A stretch of DNA of 8,400 nucleotides from assembly GCA_030620285.1 (NCBI GenBank), contig JAUXFA010000043.1:1-8400 (forward strand), written 5' to 3'. Below, one piece after another: positions 1 to 6,196 of this stretch. Every line of letters starts with the position of its first letter. Positions within the stretch are counted from its first letter, which is position 1. Origin of the DNA: Piscirickettsiaceae bacterium (lineage in GTDB: Bacteria; Pseudomonadota; Gammaproteobacteria; Nitrosococcales; Methylophagaceae). Below the pieces are notes generated by a model, which saw nothing but the letters and a program-made list of their open reading frames with translations, was not told where the DNA came from and searched no databases. Both the position numbers and the translations under genes were made by a program.

Positions 1-31
1 CTATGAAGACGTGATGCGGATGAGCTTATAA
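1..31 (+). CDS. fliE: FliE, flagellar hook-basal body protein (C-terminal end only)
   Basis: Only the last nine codons and the TAA stop are present, reading YEDVMRMSL from base 2. FliE proteins typically end in a short segment of the form Y-x-E/D-[IV]-M-[RK]-M, and fliE usually sits directly before fliF, so both the motif and the position fit. FliE is the small adaptor joining the MS ring to the proximal rod. The call rests on a very short fragment plus gene order. Forty-six bases separate its stop from fliF, with no hairpin seen there. Confidence 0.75.
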   Translation, partial: YEDVMRMSL

Positions 32-77
32 GATTTCAACGAGCTCATAAAATACTAATATAAACTAGAGTAAAATT

Positions 78-1760
78 ATGGAAAACGTACCCGCCACAAC
101 GGCAGCATCTACCTTAGCTACAACACCATTAGGCGCAATGCAATCTAATGTTTCGCGACAGCCGGTGATGAAACAAGTTGGTTTTTTATTGGCCATTGCT
201 GCCAGTATTGCCTTAGGTGGTTATGTATTGATGTGGTCACAAACGCCCAACTATCAGGTGTTATTTAGTGGCATGCAAGCAAAAGAATCGGCAGAGGTGG
301 TTGCAGTATTACAACAATCAAATGTTGACTATAAATTAGATCCGAGTTCAGGTGCCGTATTGGTACCGACGTCTCAGTTACAATCCTTACGTTTGAGATT
401 GGCCTCTGAAGGATTACCGCGTAGTTCATCACAAGGCATGGAAATGCTGAATGATGAACAAGGTTTTGGAACCAGTCAATTCATTGAACGTGCGCGGTAC
501 CAACGTGCACAGGAAGAAGAATTAGCCCGCTCGATTTCGAGTATGTATAACGTTAGTAGCGCTCGTGTCCATTTAGCGACGCCTAAACAGTCAGTGTTTG
601 TACGTGAACGGAAAGCCCCGACAGCCTCTGTTATTGTTAACTTATATGCAGGTCGTAATTTAGAGCAAGGGCAAGTATCGGCTATTACTCATATGGTGGC
701 ATCAAGCATTCCTAACTTATCAAGTAATAATGTCACCATCGTCGATCAAAAAGGACGCTTATTAAGCCAAACAGATCGTGATAAAGGGGTTGCGATGAGT
801 GATACCCAATTACAATTCACTCAGAAGTTGGAACAAGGCTATATCAGACGGATTGAAGATATTTTGTCACCGATTGTCGGAATAAGTGGTGTTCGGGCCC
901 AAGTGGTTGCCGAAGTTGATTTCACCATAACAGAACAAACACATGAAAGTTATAATCCTGATTTGACCGTGTTGCGCAGCGAACAGGTTCAAGAAGACAA
1001 TAAATCGGGAGTGACAGGTGCTACAGGTATTCCTGGGGCTTTAAGTAATCAGCCTCCTGGAGGCGGCATTGCGCCAGAACAGCTTGCAGTTGCCACAGAT
1101 GAAGAGGGTGTTGCTATTGCACCGCCACCTTTGCCAGGTAGTAGCAGTAAAAGTAGTACTCGTAATTTTGAATTGGATCGTACCATTAGTCATACTCGAG
1201 TAGCGCCAGGCTCAGTTAAGAGATTGAGTGTCGCTGTTTTAGTTGATGAACGCCGAAGCATTGATGAAGAAGGCAATGTGACGTCGGCGGCATTATCGGA
1301 ATCAGAAATGACTCGAATCAATGCTTTAATCATGGATGCGATTGGCTTTAACCAAGCGCGTGGTGATAGTCTAAATGTAGTCAATGCACCATTTGTTGTG
1401 CCACCATCAGCTGAACCCTTGCCAGAACTCGCTATTTGGGAGCAAGCTTGGGTATGGGATGTTGCAAAACAAGCATTAGGGGGCTTGCTGGTATTATTCT
1501 TAATATTTGGCGTTATTCGACCTGCATTTAAAGATCTCAATACAGTACCTGAATCTGGGGCAGCTGCTGGCGGTATGACACCAGAGCAAGCCTTAGCAAT
1601 GGGCGCTTCAGCAGGCAGTGCAGCCGATATTGAGAAAATTACCACCGGTTCAGATGATGTCGAGGGACAGGTAAATAATGTGCGTAGTTTAGTGCAACAA
1701 GATCCCGCGTTAGTCGCACAAGTTGTTAAGAATTGGACAAAAGAAGGTGAGGCAGCCTAA
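78..1760 (+). CDS. fliF: FliF, flagellar MS-ring protein
   Basis: This 560-residue protein has the normal FliF length and layout. FliF forms the MS ring in the inner membrane, the base on which rod, C ring and export gate assemble. A first membrane segment lies at about residues 35-54, after a short cytoplasmic N-terminus. Ring-building domains follow, including the segment starting YQVLFSGMQ and the AxVHLATP-type motif near residue 165. A long Gly/Pro/Ser-rich periplasmic loop lies at about 310-365. The second membrane segment is at about 465-482. The last 35 residues (from about 526, containing VRSLVQQDPALVAQVVKNW) match the conserved FliG-binding tail. The ribosome binding site is weak (TAGAG, 7 bases before the ATG). 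The stop overlaps the fliG start by one base (TAATG), which suggests translational coupling. Confidence 0.97.
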   Translation: MENVPATTAASTLATTPLGAMQSNVSRQPVMKQVGFLLAIAASIALGGYVLMWSQTPNYQVLFSGMQAKESAEVVAVLQQSNVDYKLDPSSGAVLVPTSQLQSLRLRLASEGLPRSSSQGMEMLNDEQGFGTSQFIERARYQRAQEEELARSISSMYNVSSARVHLATPKQSVFVRERKAPTASVIVNLYAGRNLEQGQVSAITHMVASSIPNLSSNNVTIVDQKGRLLSQTDRDKGVAMSDTQLQFTQKLEQGYIRRIEDILSPIVGISGVRAQVVAEVDFTITEQTHESYNPDLTVLRSEQVQEDNKSGVTGATGIPGALSNQPPGGGIAPEQLAVATDEEGVAIAPPPLPGSSSKSSTRNFELDRTISHTRVAPGSVKRLSVAVLVDERRSIDEEGNVTSAALSESEMTRINALIMDAIGFNQARGDSLNVVNAPFVVPPSAEPLPELAIWEQAWVWDVAKQALGGLLVLFLIFGVIRPAFKDLNTVPESGAAAGGMTPEQALAMGASAGSAADIEKITTGSDDVEGQVNNVRSLVQQDPALVAQVVKNWTKEGEAA

Positions 1761-2776
1761 TGGCAGAACAAGCTCAAGCTAGAGCATTAAATGGTACCGA
1801 AAAAGCGGCTGTTTTTTTGCGGTCAATAGGTGCAGATGAAGCATCAGAAGTACTCAAACATATGAGCCCTAAAGAGGTTCAGAAAGTGGGTCAAGCAATG
1901 GCGGGATTAACCAATGTTTCTCGTGAAGAAGTACAAGGTGTTTTGGATAGTTTTATTACCACCGTTGAAGAGCAAACAGGCTTAGGCATTGGCTCTCAAG
2001 ATTATGTGCGGAATATGCTGGTAGGTGCTTTAGGTGAAGACAAGGCTGGCAATATATTAGATCGGATTTTATCCGGTGGTAATACCACTGGATTAGAGCA
2101 ACTCAAGTGGATGGATGCACGAGGTATCTATGAAGTTATTAAATTAGAACATCCACAAATTATTGCGATTGTAAGTTCGTTTCTTGATCCCGATCAAGCA
2201 GCTCAAGTTTTAGGTTTATTCCCTGAGCGAGACCAAGCAAATATCTTACTTCGTATTGCCACGTTAGATGGTGTTCAACCCTCAGCTTTAACAGAATTGA
2301 ATGAGATTTTAGAAAAACAATTTAGTGGTAGCTCTAGTGGTCAAACCGCTAGCGTGGGTGGTTTAAAAACAGCGGCAGATATTTTGAACTTTGTTGAAGG
2401 CACTGTTCAAGCTTCCATTATGGAATCAGTTAAAGAAACCGAACCGGATTTAGGTCAAAATATTGAAGATCTGATGTTTGTCTTTGAAAATCTTATTGAT
2501 GTCGATGACCGAGGATTCCAAACATTAATGCGTGAAATTCAAACCGATCAATTGCAGCTTGCTTTGAAAGGTGCTGATGATGCACTGAAAGAAAAATTCT
2601 TAGGTAATATGTCCCAACGTGCTGCGGAAATGATGCGCGATGATCTTGAAGCGATGGGCCCTGTTCGTGTTAGTGATGTTGAAGCAGCTCAGAAAGAAAT
2701 TCTAGTGGCGGCACGTAGCTTATCTGACAAGGGTGAAATCATGTTAGGTGGAGGTGGTGGAGATGACTTCCTCTGA
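1760..2776 (+). CDS. fliG: FliG, flagellar motor switch / rotor protein
   Basis: At 338 residues this is a full-length FliG, the C-ring protein that binds the FliF tail and meets the stator to produce torque. The N-terminal domain begins with a KAAVFLRSIG segment. The middle armadillo-like domain carries the conserved EHPQ motif near residue 130, followed by IIAIVSSFLDPDQAAQVL. The C-terminal torque domain has the conserved charged stretch MSQRAAEMMRDDLEAMGP. The protein ends in an unusual run of five glycines followed by DDFL. Those glycine codons also form the ribosome binding site of fliH. The start ATG overlaps the fliF stop by one base, and no strong independent Shine-Dalgarno is needed (GGTGAGG lies about 8 bases upstream). 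Its neighbours fliF and fliH support the call. Confidence 0.97.
   Translation: MAEQAQARALNGTEKAAVFLRSIGADEASEVLKHMSPKEVQKVGQAMAGLTNVSREEVQGVLDSFITTVEEQTGLGIGSQDYVRNMLVGALGEDKAGNILDRILSGGNTTGLEQLKWMDARGIYEVIKLEHPQIIAIVSSFLDPDQAAQVLGLFPERDQANILLRIATLDGVQPSALTELNEILEKQFSGSSSGQTASVGGLKTAADILNFVEGTVQASIMESVKETEPDLGQNIEDLMFVFENLIDVDDRGFQTLMREIQTDQLQLALKGADDALKEKFLGNMSQRAAEMMRDDLEAMGPVRVSDVEAAQKEILVAARSLSDKGEIMLGGGGGDDFL
2750..2762 (+). promoter_or_regulatory. Ribosome binding site of fliH inside fliG
   Basis: GGAGGTGG starts at 2750. Its GGAGG core ends 8 bases before the ATG at 2763, an ideal spacing. It decides the fliH start in favour of ATG 2763 over an in-frame GTG at 2748, which lies at the Shine-Dalgarno itself and has no such site before it. 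The same bases encode the glycine run at the FliG C-terminus. Confidence 0.8.
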
Positions 2777-3437
2777 TGAGTTAATTACTGCCCAAGCTAA
2801 TGAAGTGACGGCAGAAGAATTAGAAGACTACCAACGTTGGCAGGCACCACATGTCGTATCTGTTACCGACATGATGGGCAAAAAAAATGCATTGATGACC
2901 GTTGAAGGTATCGAAGAAATGCAAAAACAAGCCCAGCGAGAAGGATATAAAGTAGGGTTTGATGAAGGACGTAAAGCGGGCCTTGAAGCCGCACAAAAAG
3001 ATATTGAACAACAATTAAGCTATCTCAAACAGATCATGACAAGCTTAAACACCCCGCTAAACGATCTTGATCAACAAATTGAAAATGACTTGATCACACT
3101 GACGACCAGTGTTGCCCGGCAAATTGTTCGTCGTGAACTAAAAATAGAACCCGAACATGTGATTGGCGCGGTAAGAGCCGCTGTTGCTGTATTGCCTATT
3201 AATGATCGAAAACTAAGGATTTATTTGCACCCACAAGATATAGAGCTGGTCCAAAAAGGCTTCTCAATTGAAGCAAATGATGTCAGCTGGAAGTGGATAG
3301 AAGATCCCATGTTAACCCGTGGTAGTTGCCGTTTAGAGACAGCTGACACTATAGTTGATGCAACAGTTGAAGCCCGTCTTGAAAGCGTGATCAATAAATT
3401 GCTAGGTGGAGAGCGCACCGATGACCCAAGCGAGTGA
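2763..3437 (+). CDS. fliH: FliH, flagellar export ATPase regulator / stator-like subunit
   Basis: Starting at ATG 2763 the product is 224 residues, normal for FliH. FliH dimers bind FliI, hold it inactive in the cytoplasm and tether it to the C ring and export gate. The N-terminal region has a conserved-type tryptophan (YQRWQAPH, about 23-30) like those that contact the export apparatus. Residues 61-73 form a GxxxGxxxGxxxG repeat (Gly 61, 65, 69, 73), the known FliH hallmark. A coiled-coil segment follows. The C-terminal half, from about residue 110 ([14 protein letters not shown], then [18 protein letters not shown]), is the conserved FliH/YscL/V-ATPase-E-like domain. It overlaps fliG by 14 bases and fliI by 17 bases, so coupled translation is likely. 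A longer form from GTG 2748 (five more residues) is possible but less likely. Confidence 0.93.
   Translation: MTSSDELITAQANEVTAEELEDYQRWQAPHVVSVTDMMGKKNALMTVEGIEEMQKQAQREGYKVGFDEGRKAGLEAAQKDIEQQLSYLKQIMTSLNTPLNDLDQQIENDLITLTTSVARQIVRRELKIEPEHVIGAVRAAVAVLPINDRKLRIYLHPQDIELVQKGFSIEANDVSWKWIEDPMLTRGSCRLETADTIVDATVEARLESVINKLLGGERTDDPSE
3404..3413 (+). promoter_or_regulatory. Ribosome binding site of fliI inside fliH
   Basis: AGGTGGAGAG lies inside the last codons of fliH, and its GGAG ends 9 bases before the ATG at 3421. An in-frame GTG at 3406 would be an alternative start five codons earlier, but it sits within this purine-rich site and lacks one of its own. ATG 3421 is therefore preferred. 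Confidence 0.75.
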
Positions 3438-4857
3438 TAAAAAATTAGATCATGCCTCGCTGGCAGATAGAACCGCTCGGTGGCATACACGATTAGCAGA
3501 TTGCCAACATCGTTTAGACAGTGACCCATCGGAAGCTTTATCAATCGAAGGTCGATTAACCCGAATGGTTGGGTTAACACTGGAAGCTGTTGGTTTTCAG
3601 GCCCCTGTTGGCAGTCGATGTGAAGTTCAAGGTGCTGGCGGTAAACCCATTGAAGCGGAAGTGGTGGGTTTTGCTGGTGAAACCTTATATTTAATGCCAA
3701 CAGGTGATATTCGAGGTTTGGTACCCAATGCCCGTGTCAGACCTATCCGAAGTGATTCACAAGTGCCAGTTGGTGAAGCGTTATTAGGTCGTGTAATTGA
3801 TGGTGCAGGCAAACCCCTTGATGGTAAAGGTGCTTTACGTGTTAAAGATCGAGTTCCATTGCATGGTCAGCCTATTAATCCATTAGAAAGATCGCCAGTC
3901 CGAGAACACCTTGATGTTGGTGTTCAATCTATTAATGCCTTATTAAGTGTTGGCCGGGGCCAACGGCTAGGCTTGTTTGCTGGTAGTGGTGTCGGTAAAA
4001 GTGTGTTGTTAGGCATGATGACACGGTTCACTGAAGCAGATGTCATTGTTGTTGGTTTGATCGGTGAGCGTGGTCGAGAAGTTAAAGAGTTCGTTGAAGA
4101 TATTCTAGGCGAGGCAGGTTTATCCCGTGCAGTTGTTGTGGCTTCGCCAGCAGATCATTCCCCCTTGATGCGATTGCATGGTGCAATGTTAGCAACCAGT
4201 ATTGCCGAATATTTCCGTGACCAAGGCAAACAAGTATTGTTATTAATGGATTCATTAACACGTTTTGCACAAGCACAACGTGAAATTGCACTGGCGATTG
4301 GTGAACCACCTGCCACTAAAGGCTATCCACCTTCAGTGTTTTCCTTGTTACCACAATTAGTAGAAAGAGCGGGTAATGGTGCTAATGGTGGTGCGATTAC
4401 CGCAATTTATACAATATTAACCGAAGGTGATGATCAGCAAGATCCAGTAGCAGATGCTGCGCGAGCTATTTTGGATGGCCATATCGTATTATCTCGTCGC
4501 TTAGCGGAAGCGGGTATTTATCCAGCGGTTGATGTTGAAGCCTCAATTAGCCGTGTTATGCCTCAAATTGTGGATGAAGAACACTTAGAACAGGTTCAAT
4601 ATTTTAAACAACTTTATTCAAGCTATAGTCAAAATCAAGATCTTATTAATGTGGGTGCTTATACCTCAGGAACAGATCCCCTAATTGATGAAGCAATTGC
4701 AATGTTTCCCAGTTTGCAGGCATTAATTAAGCAAGGCATGAATGAATCTATTGATTGGCAACAAAGTATTGATACTTTAATTAAGACCATGCAACAACCA
4801 TCAGTCAAAACTGCTGAGATTACGCCGCCGGCACCGACCTTGTTTAATCAAGGTTAA
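3421..4857 (+). CDS. fliI: FliI, flagellum-specific type III export ATPase
   Basis: The product is 478 residues from ATG 3421, slightly longer than the usual 440-460. FliI is the hexameric ATPase that helps unfold and deliver rod, hook and filament subunits to the flagellar export gate. It resembles the F1-ATPase beta subunit. Visible motifs are the Walker A loop GSGVGKS (Lys at about 193), the [10 protein letters not shown] segment with the probable catalytic Glu at about 216, and the Walker B strand [18 protein letters not shown] (Asp at about 277). The family segment [23 protein letters not shown] follows. The C-terminal domain ends with a short Pro/Thr-rich tail that may account for the extra length. 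It overlaps fliH by 17 bases and precedes fliJ, the usual order. Confidence 0.97.
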   Translation: MTQASDKKLDHASLADRTARWHTRLADCQHRLDSDPSEALSIEGRLTRMVGLTLEAVGFQAPVGSRCEVQGAGGKPIEAEVVGFAGETLYLMPTGDIRGLVPNARVRPIRSDSQVPVGEALLGRVIDGAGKPLDGKGALRVKDRVPLHGQPINPLERSPVREHLDVGVQSINALLSVGRGQRLGLFAGSGVGKSVLLGMMTRFTEADVIVVGLIGERGREVKEFVEDILGEAGLSRAVVVASPADHSPLMRLHGAMLATSIAEYFRDQGKQVLLLMDSLTRFAQAQREIALAIGEPPATKGYPPSVFSLLPQLVERAGNGANGGAITAIYTILTEGDDQQDPVADAARAILDGHIVLSRRLAEAGIYPAVDVEASISRVMPQIVDEEHLEQVQYFKQLYSSYSQNQDLINVGAYTSGTDPLIDEAIAMFPSLQALIKQGMNESIDWQQSIDTLIKTMQQPSVKTAEITPPAPTLFNQG

Positions 4858-4886
4858 ATACGATCTTCAATAATAAATAATCGTAT
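4858..4886 (+). repeat. Inverted repeat after fliI
   Basis: The 7-base arms ATACGAT (4858-4864) and ATCGTAT (4880-4886) are separated by 15 AT-rich bases directly after the fliI stop. The stem is AT-rich and no uninterrupted T run follows at once (a TTTGTTTTT stretch lies about 10 bases on), so it is not a convincing terminator. It could be a weak RNA structure between fliI and fliJ, or chance. Confidence 0.35.
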
Positions 4887-4908
4887 CGCTGAATTTGTTT
4901 TTAAAACT

Positions 4909-4922
4909 TGATAAAGTTATCA
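4909..4922 (+). repeat. Small palindrome at the fliJ ribosome binding region
   Basis: TGATAA and TTATCA, separated by two bases, form a 14-base near-perfect palindrome ending one base before the fliJ start codon. It occupies the place of the Shine-Dalgarno, and no purine-rich site is visible there. As RNA it could only form a stem of about five pairs with a four-base loop. A role in lowering fliJ translation is a guess. Confidence 0.3.
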
Positions 4923-4923
4923 G

Positions 4924-5367
4924 ATGAAACGTTCGAAGAGATTAGACCCCATTGTTGAGCTTGCCATTAAGGCGACCGAGGCTGCTTTAGTAAAAGTAGG
5001 CGAGGCCAATACGGTGTGGAGCAATGATAGCCAACAGTTAGAAGATTTGAAGCGTTATAAAGGTGAATATTTGGCGAAGTTACGATCGGGTGAACAGTTA
5101 TCAATGAGTGCTCAAAAAGTGCTTGAACTAAGAGGGTTTCTTGCCCAGCTCGATCAAGCAATTGAAGTGCAACACCAACAGGTAGAAGTAAGCCTAACAG
5201 CGCTACAGCAACAACAAGCAGTTTGGAAAACAACACGTAGTAAAGAACAAGCGATGCAATCTTTAGTGAGTCGTTACCAACAAGAAGAAATCAACATAGA
5301 ACTAAAACAAGAACAACTTGATAACGACGAGCGAAACACATCACAATGGCTTCGCAAATCAAAGTGA
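4924..5367 (+). CDS. fliJ: FliJ, flagellar export chaperone / ATPase stalk protein
   Basis: This 147-residue, highly charged and glutamine-rich protein matches FliJ in length and position. FliJ forms a long two-helix coiled coil that inserts into the FliI hexamer like the F1 gamma subunit and contacts the export gate protein FlhA. The whole sequence is predicted helical with heptad-like spacing and no membrane segment. FliJ is poorly conserved, so the call leans on gene order after fliI as well as on the N-terminal pattern (RLDPIVELA, a form of the common R[LM]xxL/VxxLA start) and the mid-protein MSAQKVLELRGFLAQLDQAI. The start is fixed: an in-frame TAA lies four codons upstream and the next Met is near residue 61. 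Unlike its upstream neighbours it neither overlaps the gene before nor has a clear Shine-Dalgarno. Confidence 0.88.
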   Translation: MKRSKRLDPIVELAIKATEAALVKVGEANTVWSNDSQQLEDLKRYKGEYLAKLRSGEQLSMSAQKVLELRGFLAQLDQAIEVQHQQVEVSLTALQQQQAVWKTTRSKEQAMQSLVSRYQQEEINIELKQEQLDNDERNTSQWLRKSK

Positions 5368-5521
5368 TTAATAGGCGGTCAATATCACCTACATTTCCTT
5401 CTTACTAATATTACATTAAATAAATCACCATATTTATTTTAGTTTATAGCATTACTGCCGCTATCCGGATTAAGCTAAATTATTATCAATACCCCCTAAT
5501 ATAGAGATAAAAATAAAGTGC
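5368..5521. other. AT-rich intergenic region upstream of the che promoter
   Basis: No credible gene is seen here on either strand. The stretch is strongly AT-rich and contains one 8-base palindrome, ATCCGGAT at 5463-5470, about 60 bases upstream of the sigma-54 promoter. Because sigma-54 promoters need an activator bound upstream, this is where an enhancer or DNA-bending site would be expected, but I cannot identify a specific one. There is no clear Rho-independent terminator for fliJ, so read-through from the fli unit is possible. Confidence 0.5.
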
Positions 5522-5537
5522 TGGCATGGTCTCTGCA
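5522..5537 (+). promoter_or_regulatory. Sigma-54 (RpoN) -24/-12 promoter of the che unit
   Basis: TGGCATG, four bases, then CTGCA closely follows the RpoN consensus TGGCACG-N4-TTGCA. The invariant GG (5523-5524) and GC (5535-5536) are exactly 12 bases apart, as required. With C 5536 at -12, transcription should begin near 5548. The site lies in a non-coding region 56 bases upstream of the ribosome binding site of the next gene. In polar flagellar systems many middle-class operons use RpoN with a FleQ- or FlrC/FleR-type activator, which fits a chemotaxis unit. The activator identity is inferred. Confidence 0.85.
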
Positions 5538-5552
5538 TTATTGATAATAAAA

Positions 5553-5580
5553 CAGACAAAAGTATTTTATTTTTTGTCTG
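5553..5580 (+). promoter_or_regulatory. Leader hairpin just after the predicted transcription start
   Basis: CAGACAAAA (5553-5561) pairs perfectly with TTTTGTCTG (5572-5580) around a 10-base loop, giving a 9-pair stem only about five bases from the predicted 5' end of the transcript. A third related arm, AGACA at 5585-5589, can pair instead with TGTCT at 5575-5579, so two mutually exclusive foldings exist right before the ribosome binding site at 5589-5594. A 5'-end hairpin may stabilise the mRNA. A switching role is speculative. It is not a good terminator, since no T run follows. Confidence 0.5.
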
Positions 5581-5603
5581 GCATAGACAGGGGAAATCAA
5601 GCT

Positions 5604-5789
5604 ATGATAAGGGTTAAGCCAGTATTAAGCAGTCAGAGCTATCAGCACCAACAGTTACGATCTGGGCTGAAAGGTGATTTGAAAGCGGCAATAATGACCA
5701 TGCCGGTTGCAGCTAACAATCAAGCGGCGAATAATGATCGATGGCAGCAGACGCTGCAAACATATCAGGATTATCTGATTCGTTATTAA
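5604..5789 (+). CDS. Small basic Gln-rich protein of unknown function (61 aa)
   Basis: I do not recognise this gene. The ATG at 5604 has a strong ribosome binding site, AGGGGA at 5589-5594, 9 bases upstream, and is the first gene after the sigma-54 promoter. The frame is open further upstream to a start at 5526, but that lies within the promoter itself. The product has nine glutamines, seven Lys/Arg against three Asp, a small hydrophobic patch near residues 29-37, and a C-terminal tail rich in aromatic residues (DRWQQTLQTYQDYLIRY). There is no signal peptide, membrane segment or cysteine. It ends 32 bases before the STAS gene and is presumably co-transcribed with it. It could be a che-linked small protein, or a short leader gene coupling translation. 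It might also be the remnant of a larger gene such as fliK, though nothing in the sequence shows that. Confidence 0.6.
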   Translation: MIRVKPVLSSQSYQHQQLRSGLKGDLKAAIMTMPVAANNQAANNDRWQQTLQTYQDYLIRY

Positions 5790-5821
5790 AAGGTATTAAC
5801 AGTAAATGGAAGCGAACTATT

Positions 5822-6109
5822 ATGACTGATCAAGTAATAGACTGTGGAGATGCATTGAGTATTGCCGATGTAGGTGATGTCTATGCTAAATTGCTGACAC
5901 CACTGGCTGAAAATAAATCAGTGAAAATTGACTGTAGTCAGATTGAGCGCATTGATGCAGCAGGTATTCAAATGCTCTACGCCTTTAGTAAAGAGGCAGC
6001 AGCACATGGTCATCCATTGAACTGGGAACAGCCGAGTGAAGCCTTTGTTCGAAGTGCTCGATTATTGGGACTGGCAGAGCTGATGAATATAGATAACAAT
6101 AGTGATTAG
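5822..6109 (+). CDS. Single-domain STAS protein (anti-sigma-antagonist-like / MlaB-like fold)
   Basis: From ATG 5822, preceded by GGAAG at 5808-5812 with 9-base spacing, the product is 95 residues, the size of one STAS domain. A longer frame from 5741 would overlap the small gene upstream and has no ribosome binding site. The fold signature is a beta strand VKIDCSQIERID (about 34-45), then the loop DAAG (45-48) and the helix IQMLYAFSKEA. A second strand/helix pair follows (HPLNWEQPSEAFVRSARLLGL). In SpoIIAA-type antagonists the second residue after this Asp is a phosphorylated Ser; here it is Ala, so control by serine phosphorylation is unlikely. STAS genes occur beside cheY-cheA in several proteobacterial che operons, where a role in the receptor-kinase complex is possible. 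The exact partner is unknown. Confidence 0.85.
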   Translation: MTDQVIDCGDALSIADVGDVYAKLLTPLAENKSVKIDCSQIERIDAAGIQMLYAFSKEAAAHGHPLNWEQPSEAFVRSARLLGLAELMNIDNNSD

Positions 6110-6196
6110 TGAGCGATTAACTGAATAATTATTAGAACATCAATTTGGATTGGCATCGACAAATTTAGATGTCATAAATGAGGAGAAACACGAACC
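6110..6196 (+). promoter_or_regulatory. STAS-cheY spacer with strong cheY ribosome binding site
   Basis: An 87-base spacer holds no gene. Its notable element is GAGGAGA at 6180-6186, a near-perfect Shine-Dalgarno about 11 bases before the cheY ATG at 6197. This suggests that cheY is translated independently of the gene before it and perhaps at a high level, as CheY is usually abundant. A TGGCA near 6151 resembles half of an RpoN site, but the -12 element is missing. Confidence 0.6.

Noticed and set aside
1190..1645. A 151-codon open frame on the minus strand inside fliF, and similar minus-strand frames inside fliI, cheY and cheA
   Set aside because: They lie fully within well-supported genes on the other strand, have no ribosome binding sites or recognisable domains, and their protein composition is that of a shadow frame.
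4858..4905. A Rho-independent terminator after fliI
   Set aside because: The stem is only seven AT-rich pairs with a 15-base loop, and the T-rich stretch is about ten bases away and interrupted.
5423..5435. A possible IHF site upstream of the sigma-54 promoter
   Set aside because: It departs from the consensus at more than one fixed base, and the region is so AT-rich that such partial matches are expected by chance.
5513..5539. A FliA (sigma-28) promoter starting at TAAAG upstream of the small gene
   Set aside because: The spacing can be made to fit, but the -10 element matches only about three of eight consensus bases, and the sigma-54 match at the same place is far better.
5526..5603. Upstream extension of the 61-residue gene to an 87-residue frame
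   Set aside because: The first codon lies inside the sigma-54 promoter and upstream of the predicted transcription start, while ATG 5604 has a strong, well-spaced ribosome binding site.
5741..5821. N-terminal extension of the STAS protein by 27 residues
   Set aside because: It overlaps the preceding gene, lacks a ribosome binding site, and the STAS fold begins after ATG 5822, which has GGAAG at good spacing.
6151..6166. A second sigma-54-like site before cheY (TGGCA)
   Set aside because: The bases where the -12 GC should fall are T-rich, so the obligatory second half is missing.
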